Origin: Borreliella garinii
Lineage (GTDB): Bacteria; Spirochaetota; Spirochaetia; JABEVK01
Direction: 5' to 3'
Assembly (NCBI GenBank): GCA_020720765.1
Contig: DYOB01000010.1
Span: 1 to 45,521 of the forward strand
DNA: 45,521 bases
Both the position numbers and the translations under genes were made by a program. Positions within the stretch are counted from its first letter, which is position 1; each line of letters starts with the position of its first letter. The notes under the pieces are model-generated. The model saw only the letters and a program-made list of their open reading frames with translations, was not told where the DNA came from and did not search any database. Shown piece by piece: positions 1 to 9,783 of the stretch.

Positions 1-77
1 TGCTTCATACCTTGAATCAACACTCAGATAGCGACCCGTAACGCCCGAAGGGCCTTTGGATAAAATTAGGGAGCTAT

Positions 78-1049
78 CTATTCCGTGGTGTGGAAATAGA
101 CGTCCAGGTCGTCAAAGAGAATCTTTCGAACCTCTTCAAGTTTAAGGGTTGAATGAAAGCCGGCAGCGCGTTTGTGTCCGCCTCCGCTGAACTTCTTGGC
201 AAGCTCTCCGCAGTCCAGCCGGGTTCTGCTTCTAAGGCCTCCTATACAAGTCCCGTCCTCCTCCTCCCTGAGAAGGATAACAGCTTCAACGCTGTCCATG
301 CCCAGAAAAAGCTGATAGAGATTATCAGAACTCCTCGAGTCGGCGTGAAGCTCGGTTCTGTCCTTGAGATTCTCCCAAGAGTAAACAACCTTTTCATGGT
401 GCCAGAGCTCGTGCCGGTCCAGGATCCTTCCCATAAGCCTGATATTCGCAGAGGTCTTTCCGCTATTCATCACTTGGAAAATTTCCTTAAGGCTCACTCC
501 CAGTCTTGAAAGATCGGCCGTCATCAGAAGGGTTTCCTCCTGCCCGCCGTCCAAATGCCGGAAAAAACCCGTGTCGGTGCAATTCCCCAACATTAACGCC
601 TTTGCGGCGTCGTAGGAAGGTTCAAATCCCAGTTTCTTAAACAATCGATAAACAAGAAGTGCACACGAGGGTGCCGAACCGTCCACATACCTCTGGGTGC
701 CAAAATCGTCTCCGCTTGTATGGTGGTCGACAACCAGGACAGAGTCGTGTTGGGAAGCAACTTCCCAGGTTCCAAGTCTTTCAGGAGTGGAACAATCGAG
801 TATCAGAACATGCTGAATATCCGCAGGCCGCATTTCAGGATTTGTGAGAAAGAGGGTTTCAAAAGTTTGAACTTCGGGCCTGAGAAAAGGGCCGGGGGAT
901 GCCAGTATTGCGGTCCCGCCGAAATGCCTGATGATTTCTGAAGCTGCCAGCTGAGAACCGATACAATCTGCGTCGGGTTCTTTATGCCCTAAAACAAGAA
1001 AACGCCCCCCGGATTGAAGGGCGTTTACTAATTCTTCAGGAATCGTCAA
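78..1049 (-). CDS. nrnA: DHH/DHHA1 family phosphoesterase, NrnA-type (oligoribonuclease / pAp phosphatase)
   Basis: ORF 323 aa; GHKEPDADCIGSQ, VVDHHTSG (DHH) and C-terminal SGGGHKRAAG (DHHA1) motifs. Confidence 0.88.
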   Translation of the reverse strand: MTIPEELVNALQSGGRFLVLGHKEPDADCIGSQLAASEIIRHFGGTAILASPGPFLRPEVQTFETLFLTNPEMRPADIQHVLILDCSTPERLGTWEVASQHDSVLVVDHHTSGDDFGTQRYVDGSAPSCALLVYRLFKKLGFEPSYDAAKALMLGNCTDTGFFRHLDGGQEETLLMTADLSRLGVSLKEIFQVMNSGKTSANIRLMGRILDRHELWHHEKVVYSWENLKDRTELHADSRSSDNLYQLFLGMDSVEAVILLREEEDGTCIGGLRSRTRLDCGELAKKFSGGGHKRAAGFHSTLKLEEVRKILFDDLDVYFHTTE

Positions 1050-1495
1050 AACTTAAACTCAGGGTCTTTGGTGGGATCGAACTGGTCGGCTATACTTACA
1101 CCTCCAGGCAGAACCCCCCAACTCGGATCACCATAATCCCGTCTTACGTAGAGGCGGACGTGGTGGAACTTCCCGTCCTTCCAGTAAATTGTCATATAAG
1201 GATAAGCGGCGTCGTCGCCAAGGAGAAGCTCGGCTTTGGAATTCCCGTCTTCGGTCCTGATATCGGGGTTAGAACGGGAAAACCACTCGATGGGGATGTA
1301 GGCGACAATGGGTTGAAGACGCGAATTCCAGTATTGCACCCTATACCCTTGTTGGGTACTGATGATACGGTTGATGAAAACCGTCTTGCTATAATAGGGG
1401 GACTCGGTCCTCTGTGGACGACGGGTCGCAGGAGCATCCTGGCCAAAAACACCTAAGCTGACCAGGGTCAGCAGTAAAACCATAAAACGGCGCAT
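1046..1495 (-). CDS. Small secreted hypothetical protein
   Basis: ORF; internal Met at MRRFMVLLLTLVSLGVFGQ gives a signal-peptide-like N-terminus preceded by AGGAGG; 4-bp overlap with the downstream nrnA. Confidence 0.65.
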   Translation of the reverse strand: MRRFMVLLLTLVSLGVFGQDAPATRRPQRTESPYYSKTVFINRIISTQQGYRVQYWNSRLQPIVAYIPIEWFSRSNPDIRTEDGNSKAELLLGDDAAYPYMTIYWKDGKFHHVRLYVRRDYGDPSWGVLPGGVSIADQFDPTKDPEFKF

Positions 1496-1538
1496 CCTTC
1501 TACCTCCTAAGGCAGTATAAATCTCTAAGCCCAGTCTA

Positions 1539-2498
1539 TCAAGTAGATTTTTCAAAAATGGGCAATGTTGCTAAAAGAACGGCCTTGGTTGTGTGTTTTC
1601 TGTTCTCGCTTTGATCCCAAACCCTGCTATTCGGCCCTTCCAGGACCTCGGAAGTGACTTCATTCTCCCGTACTGCCGGCAAACAGTGTAGGAAAATCGT
1701 GGATGGTTTCCCGGTTTTTGCCATTGCACGTGCATCGACCTGGTAAGGTTGGAGGAGTTTTATTCTTTGAGAAAGTTTATCCTCTTCACCCATGCTCGCC
1801 CAAACATCGGTATAAACGGCGTCGGCACCCTCGAGGGCCTTGTCCATGTCGTGAACGATCTGGACGGGTTTACCGGAATTGACTAGGTATTTTTTACTTT
1901 CCTCCACCCAATGTGATTCCGGGGTCAGTTCGGGCGGACAGGCAAGGACGAGTTCGATTCCCGCCATGGCGCAACCGAAAATCAAGGTATTGGACATATT
2001 ATTGCGTGCGTCACCGGCGTAAACCAGTTTACGCCCCACGAGTTCGCCCCAGTTTTCCTCCATGGTCATCAGGTCGGCAAGAACCTGCATGGGGTGGAAA
2101 TCGTCGGTCAGACCGTTGTAAACGGGTACGCCCGAGTATTCGGCGAGGATTTCGACGGATTTTTGTTGAAAACCGCGGAACATCAGCCCGTCAAACATCC
2201 GTCCGAGAACCCTTGCTGTATCTTCGATGGTTTCTTTTGCTCCCAGTTGAATTTCACGGGGGCTCAAAAAACTCGGGTGTCCCCCCTCTTCCCCAAAAGC
2301 CGTCTCAAAGGCGCTACGGGTACGGGTGGAAGGTTTTTCAAAGAGCATACCCAGACTCAACCCGTGGAAACGGCTTGCGGCCTCGCGCCTCTTCCTCTGG
2401 GCCTTAACTTCGTGGCTCAGGTCCAAAAGGTAACGGAGTTCAACGTGGCTTAAATCATGCAGTTTAAGCAGGGACCGGCCCAGCATGGGACTCGTCAT
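1539..2498 (-). CDS. argF: Ornithine carbamoyltransferase family protein
   Basis: FEKPSTRTRSAFE, MFRGF, GLTDDFHPMQVLADLMT and HCLPA motifs; start may be 2498 or 2513; overlaps the 3' end of lon. Confidence 0.88.
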   Translation of the reverse strand: MTSPMLGRSLLKLHDLSHVELRYLLDLSHEVKAQRKRREAASRFHGLSLGMLFEKPSTRTRSAFETAFGEEGGHPSFLSPREIQLGAKETIEDTARVLGRMFDGLMFRGFQQKSVEILAEYSGVPVYNGLTDDFHPMQVLADLMTMEENWGELVGRKLVYAGDARNNMSNTLIFGCAMAGIELVLACPPELTPESHWVEESKKYLVNSGKPVQIVHDMDKALEGADAVYTDVWASMGEEDKLSQRIKLLQPYQVDARAMAKTGKPSTIFLHCLPAVRENEVTSEVLEGPNSRVWDQSENRKHTTKAVLLATLPIFEKST

Positions 2499-4887
2499 GG
2501 CCTTCCTCCTCAAATAGGATATCGAAAGCCTCGACCGCTGTCTTTACCCAGTGTATATGTAGATCATCGGTTATTTCGGCGGGAATGTCTTCCATCTGGG
2601 GTTTGTTTTCAGCAGGAAGAATCACCTGGTACAGTTTCTGTCTGTGGGCGGCAAGGAGTTTCTCCTTGAGACCGCCGATAGGGAGGACTTTCCCGGTCAG
2701 GGTAATCTCGCCGGTCATGGCTGTCCCAGAACGCAGCGGAATTTCCTTGATAGCAGAGCAAAGAGCGCTAGCCATCGCAACCCCTGCGCTGGGTCCGTCT
2801 TTTGGGATGGCGCCTTCGGGGAAATGGATATGAACATCCCGGCCTTCCAGTTTCGAAGGTTCGATTCCCAAAAGTGCTGCGTGCGACTTGATAAAACTTA
2901 AAGCAATCCTCGCACTTTCCTTCATAACATCGCCAAGGCTCCCCGTCAGCACAAGCTCGCCCTTTCCGGGGAAAAGTGTGACCTCGACAGGCAGGACGCG
3001 TCCTCCGCTTTCGGTCCAGGCAAGCCCGGCTGCGACACCCGGTCTCTGTTCGGGCATCAGAGCCTCCGGTCGGAGAAGTGGTTGTCCGAGGGCTTCCCGT
3101 ATTCTTTTGGAGTCGATAACGATGGGTGGAAGCACAGGAGTCTCGGCGACCTCCTCGGCCACAATGGTTTCCCGCCGGCCCAGTTCTGGGTGGTCTTCCA
3201 GAATTTTCCGGGCTGTTTTTCTTAAGGCTTGGGCAATATTCCGTTCCAATCCCCTCACCCCGCTTTCAGAAGTGTAGAGATCGACGATATCCTTGACTGC
3301 GGTATCCTCGAAACTCACTTCGAATTGACCCAGTCCATTTTCCATGCGCTGTTTGGGGATTAAAAAATCCTGGGCTATCCTCAGTTTTTCGAGGCTTGTA
3401 TACCCAGGCACCTCGATGACTTCGAGGCGGTCGAGGAGGGGCCGTGTCAGGGTATGGATGCTGTTGGCGGTAGTGATAAAAAGCACCTCGGAGAGATCGT
3501 AGGGAACCTCAAGGTAATGGTCAGAAAAATTTTTATTCTGTTCCGGGTCGAGAACCTCAAGCAATGCGGCGCTCGGGTCGCCCCGATAATCAGAACTCAG
3601 TTTATCGATTTCATCAAGGAGAAAAACAGGGTTCGAGGTACCCGCCCTCTTCATACCCTGGATAATCCTTCCAGGAAGCGCACCGACGTAAGTTTTCCTG
3701 TGTCCGCGGATTTCAGCCTCGTCCCGGACGCCTCCTAGGCTGATCCTCACGAAACTTCGGCCTATGGCCCTCGCTACGCTGCGTCCCAAGCTTGTTTTTC
3801 CCGTACCGGGAGGTCCCAAAAGACAGAGTATAGGGCCTTTCAGTTTTTCCTGTAGAGCGCTGACGGCCAGAAAATCCAGGATCCTGTCCTTAGCCTTTTT
3901 CATATCATAATGGTCTTCGTCGAGAATCTTTGAAGCCGCTGCGATTTCCATATGGTCATCCGACCTCTTATTCCAGGGAAGGTCCGTTATCCACTCGAGG
4001 TAATTCCTGAGAATTCCCGCTTCGGGCGTCGTGGGTTGGAGCTTGCTCAGACGGCTGGCTTCCTTTAAACACTTCTCCCGGATTTCGTCCGAAAGGCTCA
4101 ATTCCTCGATCTTTTTTTTGAGTTCTGCGGCACCCGTAGGATCGCCGTCTTCCTGCCCCAGTTCTTTCTGGATCTCGCGCATTTGTTCGTTGAGGTAATA
4201 CTCTTTCTGGTTGCGGTCCATGCGCCCTTTCACACGTTTGCCTATATCCAGGTTTAAACGCAGAAGCTCGGCTTCAAGCCGGATGGAAACAGCGAGTTCC
4301 TCTAACCTTAAAATGGGATCCAGGGTCACATAGAGTTCTTTTTTCTTTTCTTCGGAAACACTTAAAAACGGAGCAAGCGCATCCACCAGGGAATCGGGTG
4401 TTTCGGCCTGCAGGATGTTTTTCAGTTTGTCCTTCGGGATTTTCTTCTGGATATCCTTCGAATCCTGGAGTGTCCCGATGATGGTCTGCATCAAGGCCGC
4501 CGTCTGCGGCGTGAGGTCAAACTGCGGGGAGATGGTTTCCATCTCTGCGCGGAGATGCGTAGCCGTGAATTGTAACTTAATCAGAACGGCCCGTGCGAGG
4601 GGTTCCACCATAACCCTGACGCTGCCGTCCGGCATTTTCAAAGTCTGCTGGATTCGGGCCACGGTACCCACCTTCTCTAATTCCCCGGTTGCCGAATTAT
4701 CCTTGGGGGGGATGATGATGATTTCTTTTGTGTCGCCCAGGGCCACCTCGACGGCATGGATGGAATCGCGCTCGGTGAGAAAAAAAGGTATGCCATTACC
4801 CGGAAAAAGCAGGGGCTGGTGAAGTGGGAGAACCGTCAGGTTGACACGGGACTTCTTGTTAGGCCGAGTTTTGGTTAGAAAATTCAT
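2464..4887 (-). CDS. lon: ATP-dependent protease Lon (copy 1)
   Basis: 807 aa; LON N-terminal domain, Walker [10 protein letters not shown], catalytic [12 protein letters not shown]. Confidence 0.96.
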   Translation of the reverse strand: MNFLTKTRPNKKSRVNLTVLPLHQPLLFPGNGIPFFLTERDSIHAVEVALGDTKEIIIIPPKDNSATGELEKVGTVARIQQTLKMPDGSVRVMVEPLARAVLIKLQFTATHLRAEMETISPQFDLTPQTAALMQTIIGTLQDSKDIQKKIPKDKLKNILQAETPDSLVDALAPFLSVSEEKKKELYVTLDPILRLEELAVSIRLEAELLRLNLDIGKRVKGRMDRNQKEYYLNEQMREIQKELGQEDGDPTGAAELKKKIEELSLSDEIREKCLKEASRLSKLQPTTPEAGILRNYLEWITDLPWNKRSDDHMEIAAASKILDEDHYDMKKAKDRILDFLAVSALQEKLKGPILCLLGPPGTGKTSLGRSVARAIGRSFVRISLGGVRDEAEIRGHRKTYVGALPGRIIQGMKRAGTSNPVFLLDEIDKLSSDYRGDPSAALLEVLDPEQNKNFSDHYLEVPYDLSEVLFITTANSIHTLTRPLLDRLEVIEVPGYTSLEKLRIAQDFLIPKQRMENGLGQFEVSFEDTAVKDIVDLYTSESGVRGLERNIAQALRKTARKILEDHPELGRRETIVAEEVAETPVLPPIVIDSKRIREALGQPLLRPEALMPEQRPGVAAGLAWTESGGRVLPVEVTLFPGKGELVLTGSLGDVMKESARIALSFIKSHAALLGIEPSKLEGRDVHIHFPEGAIPKDGPSAGVAMASALCSAIKEIPLRSGTAMTGEITLTGKVLPIGGLKEKLLAAHRQKLYQVILPAENKPQMEDIPAEITDDLHIHWVKTAVEAFDILFEEEGHDESHAGPVPA

Positions 4888-6142
4888 AGAGCTCCCGATT
4901 CCAAGGCCGGTTGATTTCTTTTGGGTCCGAAAGGACGACAGGCTGCGCTTTTTCTAAAAAGACTTCCTTCGTCATGATCACCTTTTTACGCCCCGGCATA
5001 CTGGGAATTTCGTACATGAGGTCCATCATCGCAGTTTCAATAATCGACCGGATACCACGGGCACCTGTCTTGCGCTTGATAGCGAGTTCTGCGACAGCGT
5101 AGATAGCTTCTTTCTCAAACTCGAGACTTGCCTGATCCATTTCGAAAAGTGTCTGGTACTGTCTAATAATACTGTTTTTGGGTTCGGTCGCCACCCGTAA
5201 AAGATCCTCGATCTTCAGGTCATCGAGGGCGGCTGTGACGGGTAGCCTTCCGATAAACTCCGGGATCAATCCATATCTGATAAGGTCGTCGGGAAGCACT
5301 TCGCGGATAAGCTGGCTCAAGGTGTGCTTATTTCTCGGTGTTACCTCGGCTCCGAAACCCAGGGGCTGGGCGTTCATACGCCTTTCGATAACCTTATCGA
5401 GACCAACAAAAGCACCGCCGCAGATAAAAAGGATATTAGTCGTATCGATGCGTAACATTTCCTGGTTCGGGTGTTTCCGTCCACCCTGTGGCGGCACCGA
5501 GGCCACCGTCCCTTCGATGATTTTCAAAAGAGCTTGTTGAACACCCTCGCCACTGACGTCCCGGGTGATACTGACATTCTCACCCTTCTTAGCGATCTTA
5601 TCGATCTCGTCGATGTAGACAATCCCTCTTTCCGCACTTGCAACGTTATTGCCTGCGGCCTGGATCAGTTTTAAAAGAATATTTTCCACATCTTCACCCA
5701 CGTAACCCGCCTCGGTGAGAGTCGTCGCGTCGGCTATGGCGAAAGGGACACGCAGTTTTTTGGCTAGGGTCCTCGCTAGAAGGGTCTTTCCTGTCCCGGT
5801 GGGTCCAATCATCAGAATATTGCTTTTATCGAGCTCTACACCCTTGTTTATTCCTTCCTGGGTCTGGGTAATCCTCTTGTAATGGTTGTAGACAGCAACA
5901 GAAAGGGTCCGTTTTGCGTCTTCCTGCCCTATAACAAACTCATCGAGGTAACTTTTTAATTCCATCGGTAGAGGGAGGGTAAAATCCAACTCGGGTGCTT
6001 TTGTTTCTTCATCGATAAGGTTCTGGCAGAGCACGATGCATTCGTTGCAGATATTCACAGCCCTGGGACCGCTGATCATACGCTGAACCTGGTTAGCCTT
6101 CTTTCCGCAGAAACTGCACGTCGCCGTATCACCTCTTGCCAT
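4859..6142 (-). CDS. clpX: ATP-dependent Clp protease ATP-binding subunit ClpX
   Basis: N-terminal Cys4 zinc-binding domain (CSFCGK..CNEC), [17 protein letters not shown]. Confidence 0.97.
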   Translation of the reverse strand: MARGDTATCSFCGKKANQVQRMISGPRAVNICNECIVLCQNLIDEETKAPELDFTLPLPMELKSYLDEFVIGQEDAKRTLSVAVYNHYKRITQTQEGINKGVELDKSNILMIGPTGTGKTLLARTLAKKLRVPFAIADATTLTEAGYVGEDVENILLKLIQAAGNNVASAERGIVYIDEIDKIAKKGENVSITRDVSGEGVQQALLKIIEGTVASVPPQGGRKHPNQEMLRIDTTNILFICGGAFVGLDKVIERRMNAQPLGFGAEVTPRNKHTLSQLIREVLPDDLIRYGLIPEFIGRLPVTAALDDLKIEDLLRVATEPKNSIIRQYQTLFEMDQASLEFEKEAIYAVAELAIKRKTGARGIRSIIETAMMDLMYEIPSMPGRKKVIMTKEVFLEKAQPVVLSDPKEINRPWNRELYEFSNQNSA

Positions 6143-6755
6143 GGGTTGTTTCCTTTGTAAGCACTCTGTCGATTATACCATACTCCACGGCTGTCGGGGG
6201 TTCCAAAAAGAAATCCCTTTCCATATCTTCGGCTATTTTCTCACGGTCTATCCCCGTGTGTTTGGCGAAAATATCGATGCTCATGGATTTCAACCTGATG
6301 ATTTCCCTCGCTTGAATACCGATATCCCTGGCCTGCCCCTGGACACCGCCCCATGGCTGGTGGATCAGAATACGGCTGTGGGGAAGACTCAGGCGTTTAC
6401 CCTTCTCGCCTCCGGCTAAAAGGAGCGCCGCCATACTTGCTGCCTGCCCCATGCAGATGGTTTGAACATCACAGCGGATGACCTGCATGGTATCGTAAAT
6501 GGCAAGTCCGGCTGTGACACTCCCGCCGGGGGAGTTGATATAGAGGGCTATATCCTTCTCCGGATCCTGGGATTCGAGGAATAAGAGCTGCCCTACCACG
6601 ATATCTGCGGAGAAATCGTCGATCTCCCCGCCCAAAAAAATAATGCGATCCTTGAGCAAACGGGTAAAAATATCGTACCCTCGCTCACCTGTGCTTGTCT
6701 GTTCCCAAACGTTGGGAACATAATGCGCCATCCTGGGTGATTTTTCGGAATTCAT
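6129..6755 (-). CDS. clpP: ATP-dependent Clp protease proteolytic subunit
   Basis: [14 protein letters not shown] and [12 protein letters not shown] motifs; likely start at internal Met (MNSEKSP). Confidence 0.96.
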   Translation of the reverse strand: MNSEKSPRMAHYVPNVWEQTSTGERGYDIFTRLLKDRIIFLGGEIDDFSADIVVGQLLFLESQDPEKDIALYINSPGGSVTAGLAIYDTMQVIRCDVQTICMGQAASMAALLLAGGEKGKRLSLPHSRILIHQPWGGVQGQARDIGIQAREIIRLKSMSIDIFAKHTGIDREKIAEDMERDFFLEPPTAVEYGIIDRVLTKETTHGKR

Positions 6756-6756
6756 A

Positions 6757-8124
6757 CTATTTATTATCACTCTTTTGACGCGGACCGTCAATCAATTCTT
6801 GAAATGTCTGCCTTGGCCCCTTTTTCACTTTGACTGCGGAGAGAAGGTGGTTGACCGTATTTTTGCGCCGCAAATCGTTTTTCAGGTTTTCCATCATACC
6901 CTTATTCGCATAATATTCGCGGGTTTCCTCGACCGTGATGGTGAACTTTGCCGCAAGTCTTGTGATTTCTTTCTCTTCCAATTCAGGGGTCACTTCAAAC
7001 TTCAGCCCCTCTTCAATGGTTTCCATGATGAGCTGGCGGCGAAGGTGCTGTTCGGCGCCGGGGCGCCAGCCGTCTAAGATTTTCGTTTTGGTAGGTCCCC
7101 CGAAGATCCTGTCGAGCTGCTCCGGCGGTACACGGTTCTGTTGTGCAAGATTTTCCCAGGCCTGACCCAGGTCGATCTGGACCATGGACTCAGGAAGGTC
7201 GATGGAGGTCTTAAGAATTAAAGCGTCCAGCAGTGACTCGACTTTTAGGGATTCTACCTTATCGGCGAGTTTATCTTCAAGACTCTTTTGGATATCCACC
7301 TTGAGGTCCTTTAACGTCGCAAACTTTTCACTGATATCCTGGGCGAAGTCGTCGTCGAGAATAGGAAGTTCCATGGCCTTCAAGACCTTGAGTTTCACAT
7401 AGAGATTTTTTGTCGAACCGGCTAGTTCTTTATGCCCGAAATCTTCGGGATATTCCTTAGTAAAGGTCCTTTCCTCCCCGGCTTTCATACCGGTTAACTC
7501 CCGGTCGAAGTGGTAGAGGTTCTCGGTTTTTCCCAAGGTCATCACGAAGTCCTGGCGCTCCGAACCGGGCAGTACCTTTCCGTCGACGTCGAGTTCGTGG
7601 AAATCCAGGGTCAGGACGTCGCCTTCGGCAGCGCCGCCTGAAGTTTTATTGACCACAACACCGTTTTGTTCCTGTAGGACCTTGAGTTCCTTCGCAATAT
7701 CTTCGTCTCCGATGGAAACTTGGGGTTCGATAACTTCGATCCCCTTGTAGTCCGGAACGGTGAACTGGGGAAATGTGTCGTACTCGACGGTGAATGACAG
7801 GTCTTGGCCGATTTTCAGGTTGAGTTCCTCGTCTATCACGCGTGGGCGGTCGTACGCAAGGGGTTTGAGTTCTGCTTTAGGGAGATTTTCCTTCAATACC
7901 TCTTCAATAAGTTCTTGTAAAGCCTCGGCTTGAAGCGCCTCGCCGAACTTTTTTTCAATGAGGGAAACGGGCACCTTCCCCCTACGGAAACCAGGAAGCT
8001 GGATTTGATCCGTGTACTTGGTTAAAAGCTTACTGTAAGCTCCGTCAACTTCGGTCGATGGCACGTGAAATTTAAGTCTGGCCACGGAGCGCGGCATTCT
8101 TTCCAATTCCATTTTTGCATTCAT
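6757..8124 (-). CDS. tig: Trigger factor
   Basis: Ribosome-binding GFRRGKVP motif, PPIase-like middle domain, adjacency to clpP/clpX; RBS CGGAGG. Confidence 0.95.
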   Translation of the reverse strand: MNAKMELERMPRSVARLKFHVPSTEVDGAYSKLLTKYTDQIQLPGFRRGKVPVSLIEKKFGEALQAEALQELIEEVLKENLPKAELKPLAYDRPRVIDEELNLKIGQDLSFTVEYDTFPQFTVPDYKGIEVIEPQVSIGDEDIAKELKVLQEQNGVVVNKTSGGAAEGDVLTLDFHELDVDGKVLPGSERQDFVMTLGKTENLYHFDRELTGMKAGEERTFTKEYPEDFGHKELAGSTKNLYVKLKVLKAMELPILDDDFAQDISEKFATLKDLKVDIQKSLEDKLADKVESLKVESLLDALILKTSIDLPESMVQIDLGQAWENLAQQNRVPPEQLDRIFGGPTKTKILDGWRPGAEQHLRRQLIMETIEEGLKFEVTPELEEKEITRLAAKFTITVEETREYYANKGMMENLKNDLRRKNTVNHLLSAVKVKKGPRQTFQELIDGPRQKSDNK

Positions 8125-8140
8125 GATTTTCCTCCGAGTA

Positions 8141-8173
8141 AAAAAAAGGCAGTCCGGAACTCCGGACCGCCAA
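8141..8173 (-). terminator. Rho-independent terminator of the tRNA operon
   Basis: Minus strand GGCGGTCCGG-AGTT-CCGGACTGCC followed by TTTTTTTT. Confidence 0.85.
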
Positions 8174-8179
8174 TTGTGA

Positions 8180-8251
8180 AGCGAAAGACGGGAGTCGAAC
8201 CCGCGACATCCACCTTGGCAAGGTGGCGCTCTACCACTGAGCTACTTTCGC
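8180..8251 (-). tRNA. tRNA-Gly(GCC)
   Basis: GCGAAAG/CTTTCGC acceptor stem, anticodon loop TTGCCAA, GGTTCGA T-arm. Confidence 0.95.
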
Positions 8252-8281
8252 AATCGGTGAACCTTTAACACGTATCCCCTC

Positions 8282-8363
8282 TGCGAGAGAAGGGACTCGA
8301 ACCCTCACACCTTGCGGCACCAGATCCTAAGTCTGGCGTGTCTACCAATTCCACCACTCTCGC
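8282..8363 (-). tRNA. tRNA-Leu(TAG)
   Basis: GCGAGAG/CTCTCGC acceptor, anticodon loop CTTAGGA, long variable arm. Confidence 0.95.
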
Positions 8364-8364
8364 A

Positions 8365-8393
8365 ATTTTACCAAGCCCCTTTCACCCTGTCAA
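8365..8393 (-). promoter_or_regulatory. Sigma70-type promoter inside the tRNA cluster
   Basis: Minus strand TTGACA-N17-TAAAAT immediately upstream of tRNA-Leu. Confidence 0.65.
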
Positions 8394-8406
8394 GTGTTAA
8401 AGGGTT

Positions 8407-8479
8407 TGAGCCGTGAAGGATTCGAACCTTCGACCCGCAGATTAAGAGTCTGCTGCTCTACCAGCTGAGCTAACGGCCC
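8407..8479 (-). tRNA. tRNA-Lys(CTT)
   Basis: GGGCCGT/ACGGCTC acceptor, anticodon loop CTCTTAA. Confidence 0.94.
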
Positions 8480-8495
8480 TCAAATTTACTCTCGA

Positions 8496-8568
<73 letters not shown>

Positions 8569-8575
8569 AAGCCCG

Positions 8576-8648
8576 GGTGACCGACGGGATTTGAACCCGC
8601 GACAACCAGATCCACAATCTGGTGCTCTACCACTGAACTACGGCCACC
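8576..8648 (-). tRNA. tRNA-His(GTG)
   Basis: Extra G-1 opposite C73, anticodon loop TTGTGGA. Confidence 0.95.
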
Positions 8649-8663
8649 AAGAAACAGGAAAAA

Positions 8664-8692
8664 AGTATACCCAAGCGCCCTCTCGGTGTCAA
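8664..8692 (-). promoter_or_regulatory. Sigma70-type promoter of the tRNA operon
   Basis: Minus strand TTGACA-N17-TATACT, 16 nt upstream of tRNA-His. Confidence 0.82.
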
Positions 8693-9690
8693 TGTACCAT
8701 CTCCAAACCAGCACTTGAATTTGAAGAAAGGCTCTCGCCGGGAATTTCACGTAATGCCCTTTCCACCACCTCTTCAGCGGTCCGGCATTTGAAAGGCGGA
8801 CTGATAAGCTGTTTCCACCGCCTAGAGCCTGGTAAACCTGAAAAAAGACCGCTGAAGTGACGCAAAAGCAGATGCCACCGGTTTCCGGCGTCCTCCCACG
8901 GCTTCCAGTACTCGGACATTTGCTTTAATAAAGATGCACGGGAGGGAGGGATTCCAGACCCGTAGAGGGCCCTTTCTGCGTCTGCCACCAGGTAGGGGTC
9001 GTCGTATGCGGCTCTTCCCAGCATCACCCCGTCGAAAGTTTGCGCAAATCTGAGGATTTCAGAAAGTTGGGTAATTCCACCGTTGATTTCAATGTTCCAG
9101 GACGGAAACTCTTCCTTCAGCCGGACAACATCTTCATAGCGCAAAGGCGGCACGGTACGGTTTTCTTTAGGGCTCAGCCCTTCGAGTATCGCTATGCGGG
9201 CGTGGATGATGAGCCGGGATGCCCCTGCGTTCCAAACGGAGGCGGCAAATTCCCTCATATCCTCGTAAGTCTCCCTTCCTCGGATACCTATTCGGTGTTT
9301 TACAGTGACTGGAACAGAAGGTGCTGACTCAACCATAGCCTTTACCAGACGTGCGCTGAGTTCGGGTTCGGCCATCAGGCAGGCCCCGAAATGGGCTTCC
9401 TGGACCTTGTCGCTCGGACAGCCGCAGTTAAGGTTGATTTCGTCGTAACCCCATTCGACCCCGATAGCAGCTGCCTTGCCGACCATTTGGGGATCATCAG
9501 CGGCGAGTTGAAGAGCCAGAGGGTGTTCAGTAGGGTCAAAATCAAGGAGATGGTTTTTATCCCCGCGAAGTACGGCAGGGGCCGTGATCATCTCCGTGTA
9601 TAAAGTCGTCGAAGGCGCAAGCCTTCGTAAAACCCACCGGAAATGCCTGTCTGTACGGTCTACCATGGGTGCTATGCTTAATCTTGACAC
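8689..9690 (-). CDS. dusA: tRNA-dihydrouridine synthase (DusA-like)
   Basis: SIAPMVDRTDRHFR, INLNCGCPSDKVQEAHFGACLM, VKHRIGI motifs. Confidence 0.93.
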   Translation of the reverse strand: MSRLSIAPMVDRTDRHFRWVLRRLAPSTTLYTEMITAPAVLRGDKNHLLDFDPTEHPLALQLAADDPQMVGKAAAIGVEWGYDEINLNCGCPSDKVQEAHFGACLMAEPELSARLVKAMVESAPSVPVTVKHRIGIRGRETYEDMREFAASVWNAGASRLIIHARIAILEGLSPKENRTVPPLRYEDVVRLKEEFPSWNIEINGGITQLSEILRFAQTFDGVMLGRAAYDDPYLVADAERALYGSGIPPSRASLLKQMSEYWKPWEDAGNRWHLLLRHFSGLFSGLPGSRRWKQLISPPFKCRTAEEVVERALREIPGESLSSNSSAGLEMVH

Positions 9691-9783
9691 GGAAACACAG
9701 TAAACCGTGAAGATTTTCCAGTCAAGACTTAGAGAATGGAGAAAAATTCACCACAATTACCTTGTTTGTGATAAAATAGCCGT

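Noticed and set aside
1-77. Minus-strand open frame reading ..SSLILSKGPSGVTGRYLSVDSRYEA, possibly the next gene downstream of nrnA
   Set aside because: No start codon visible and too short at the window edge to assign; needs flanking sequence.
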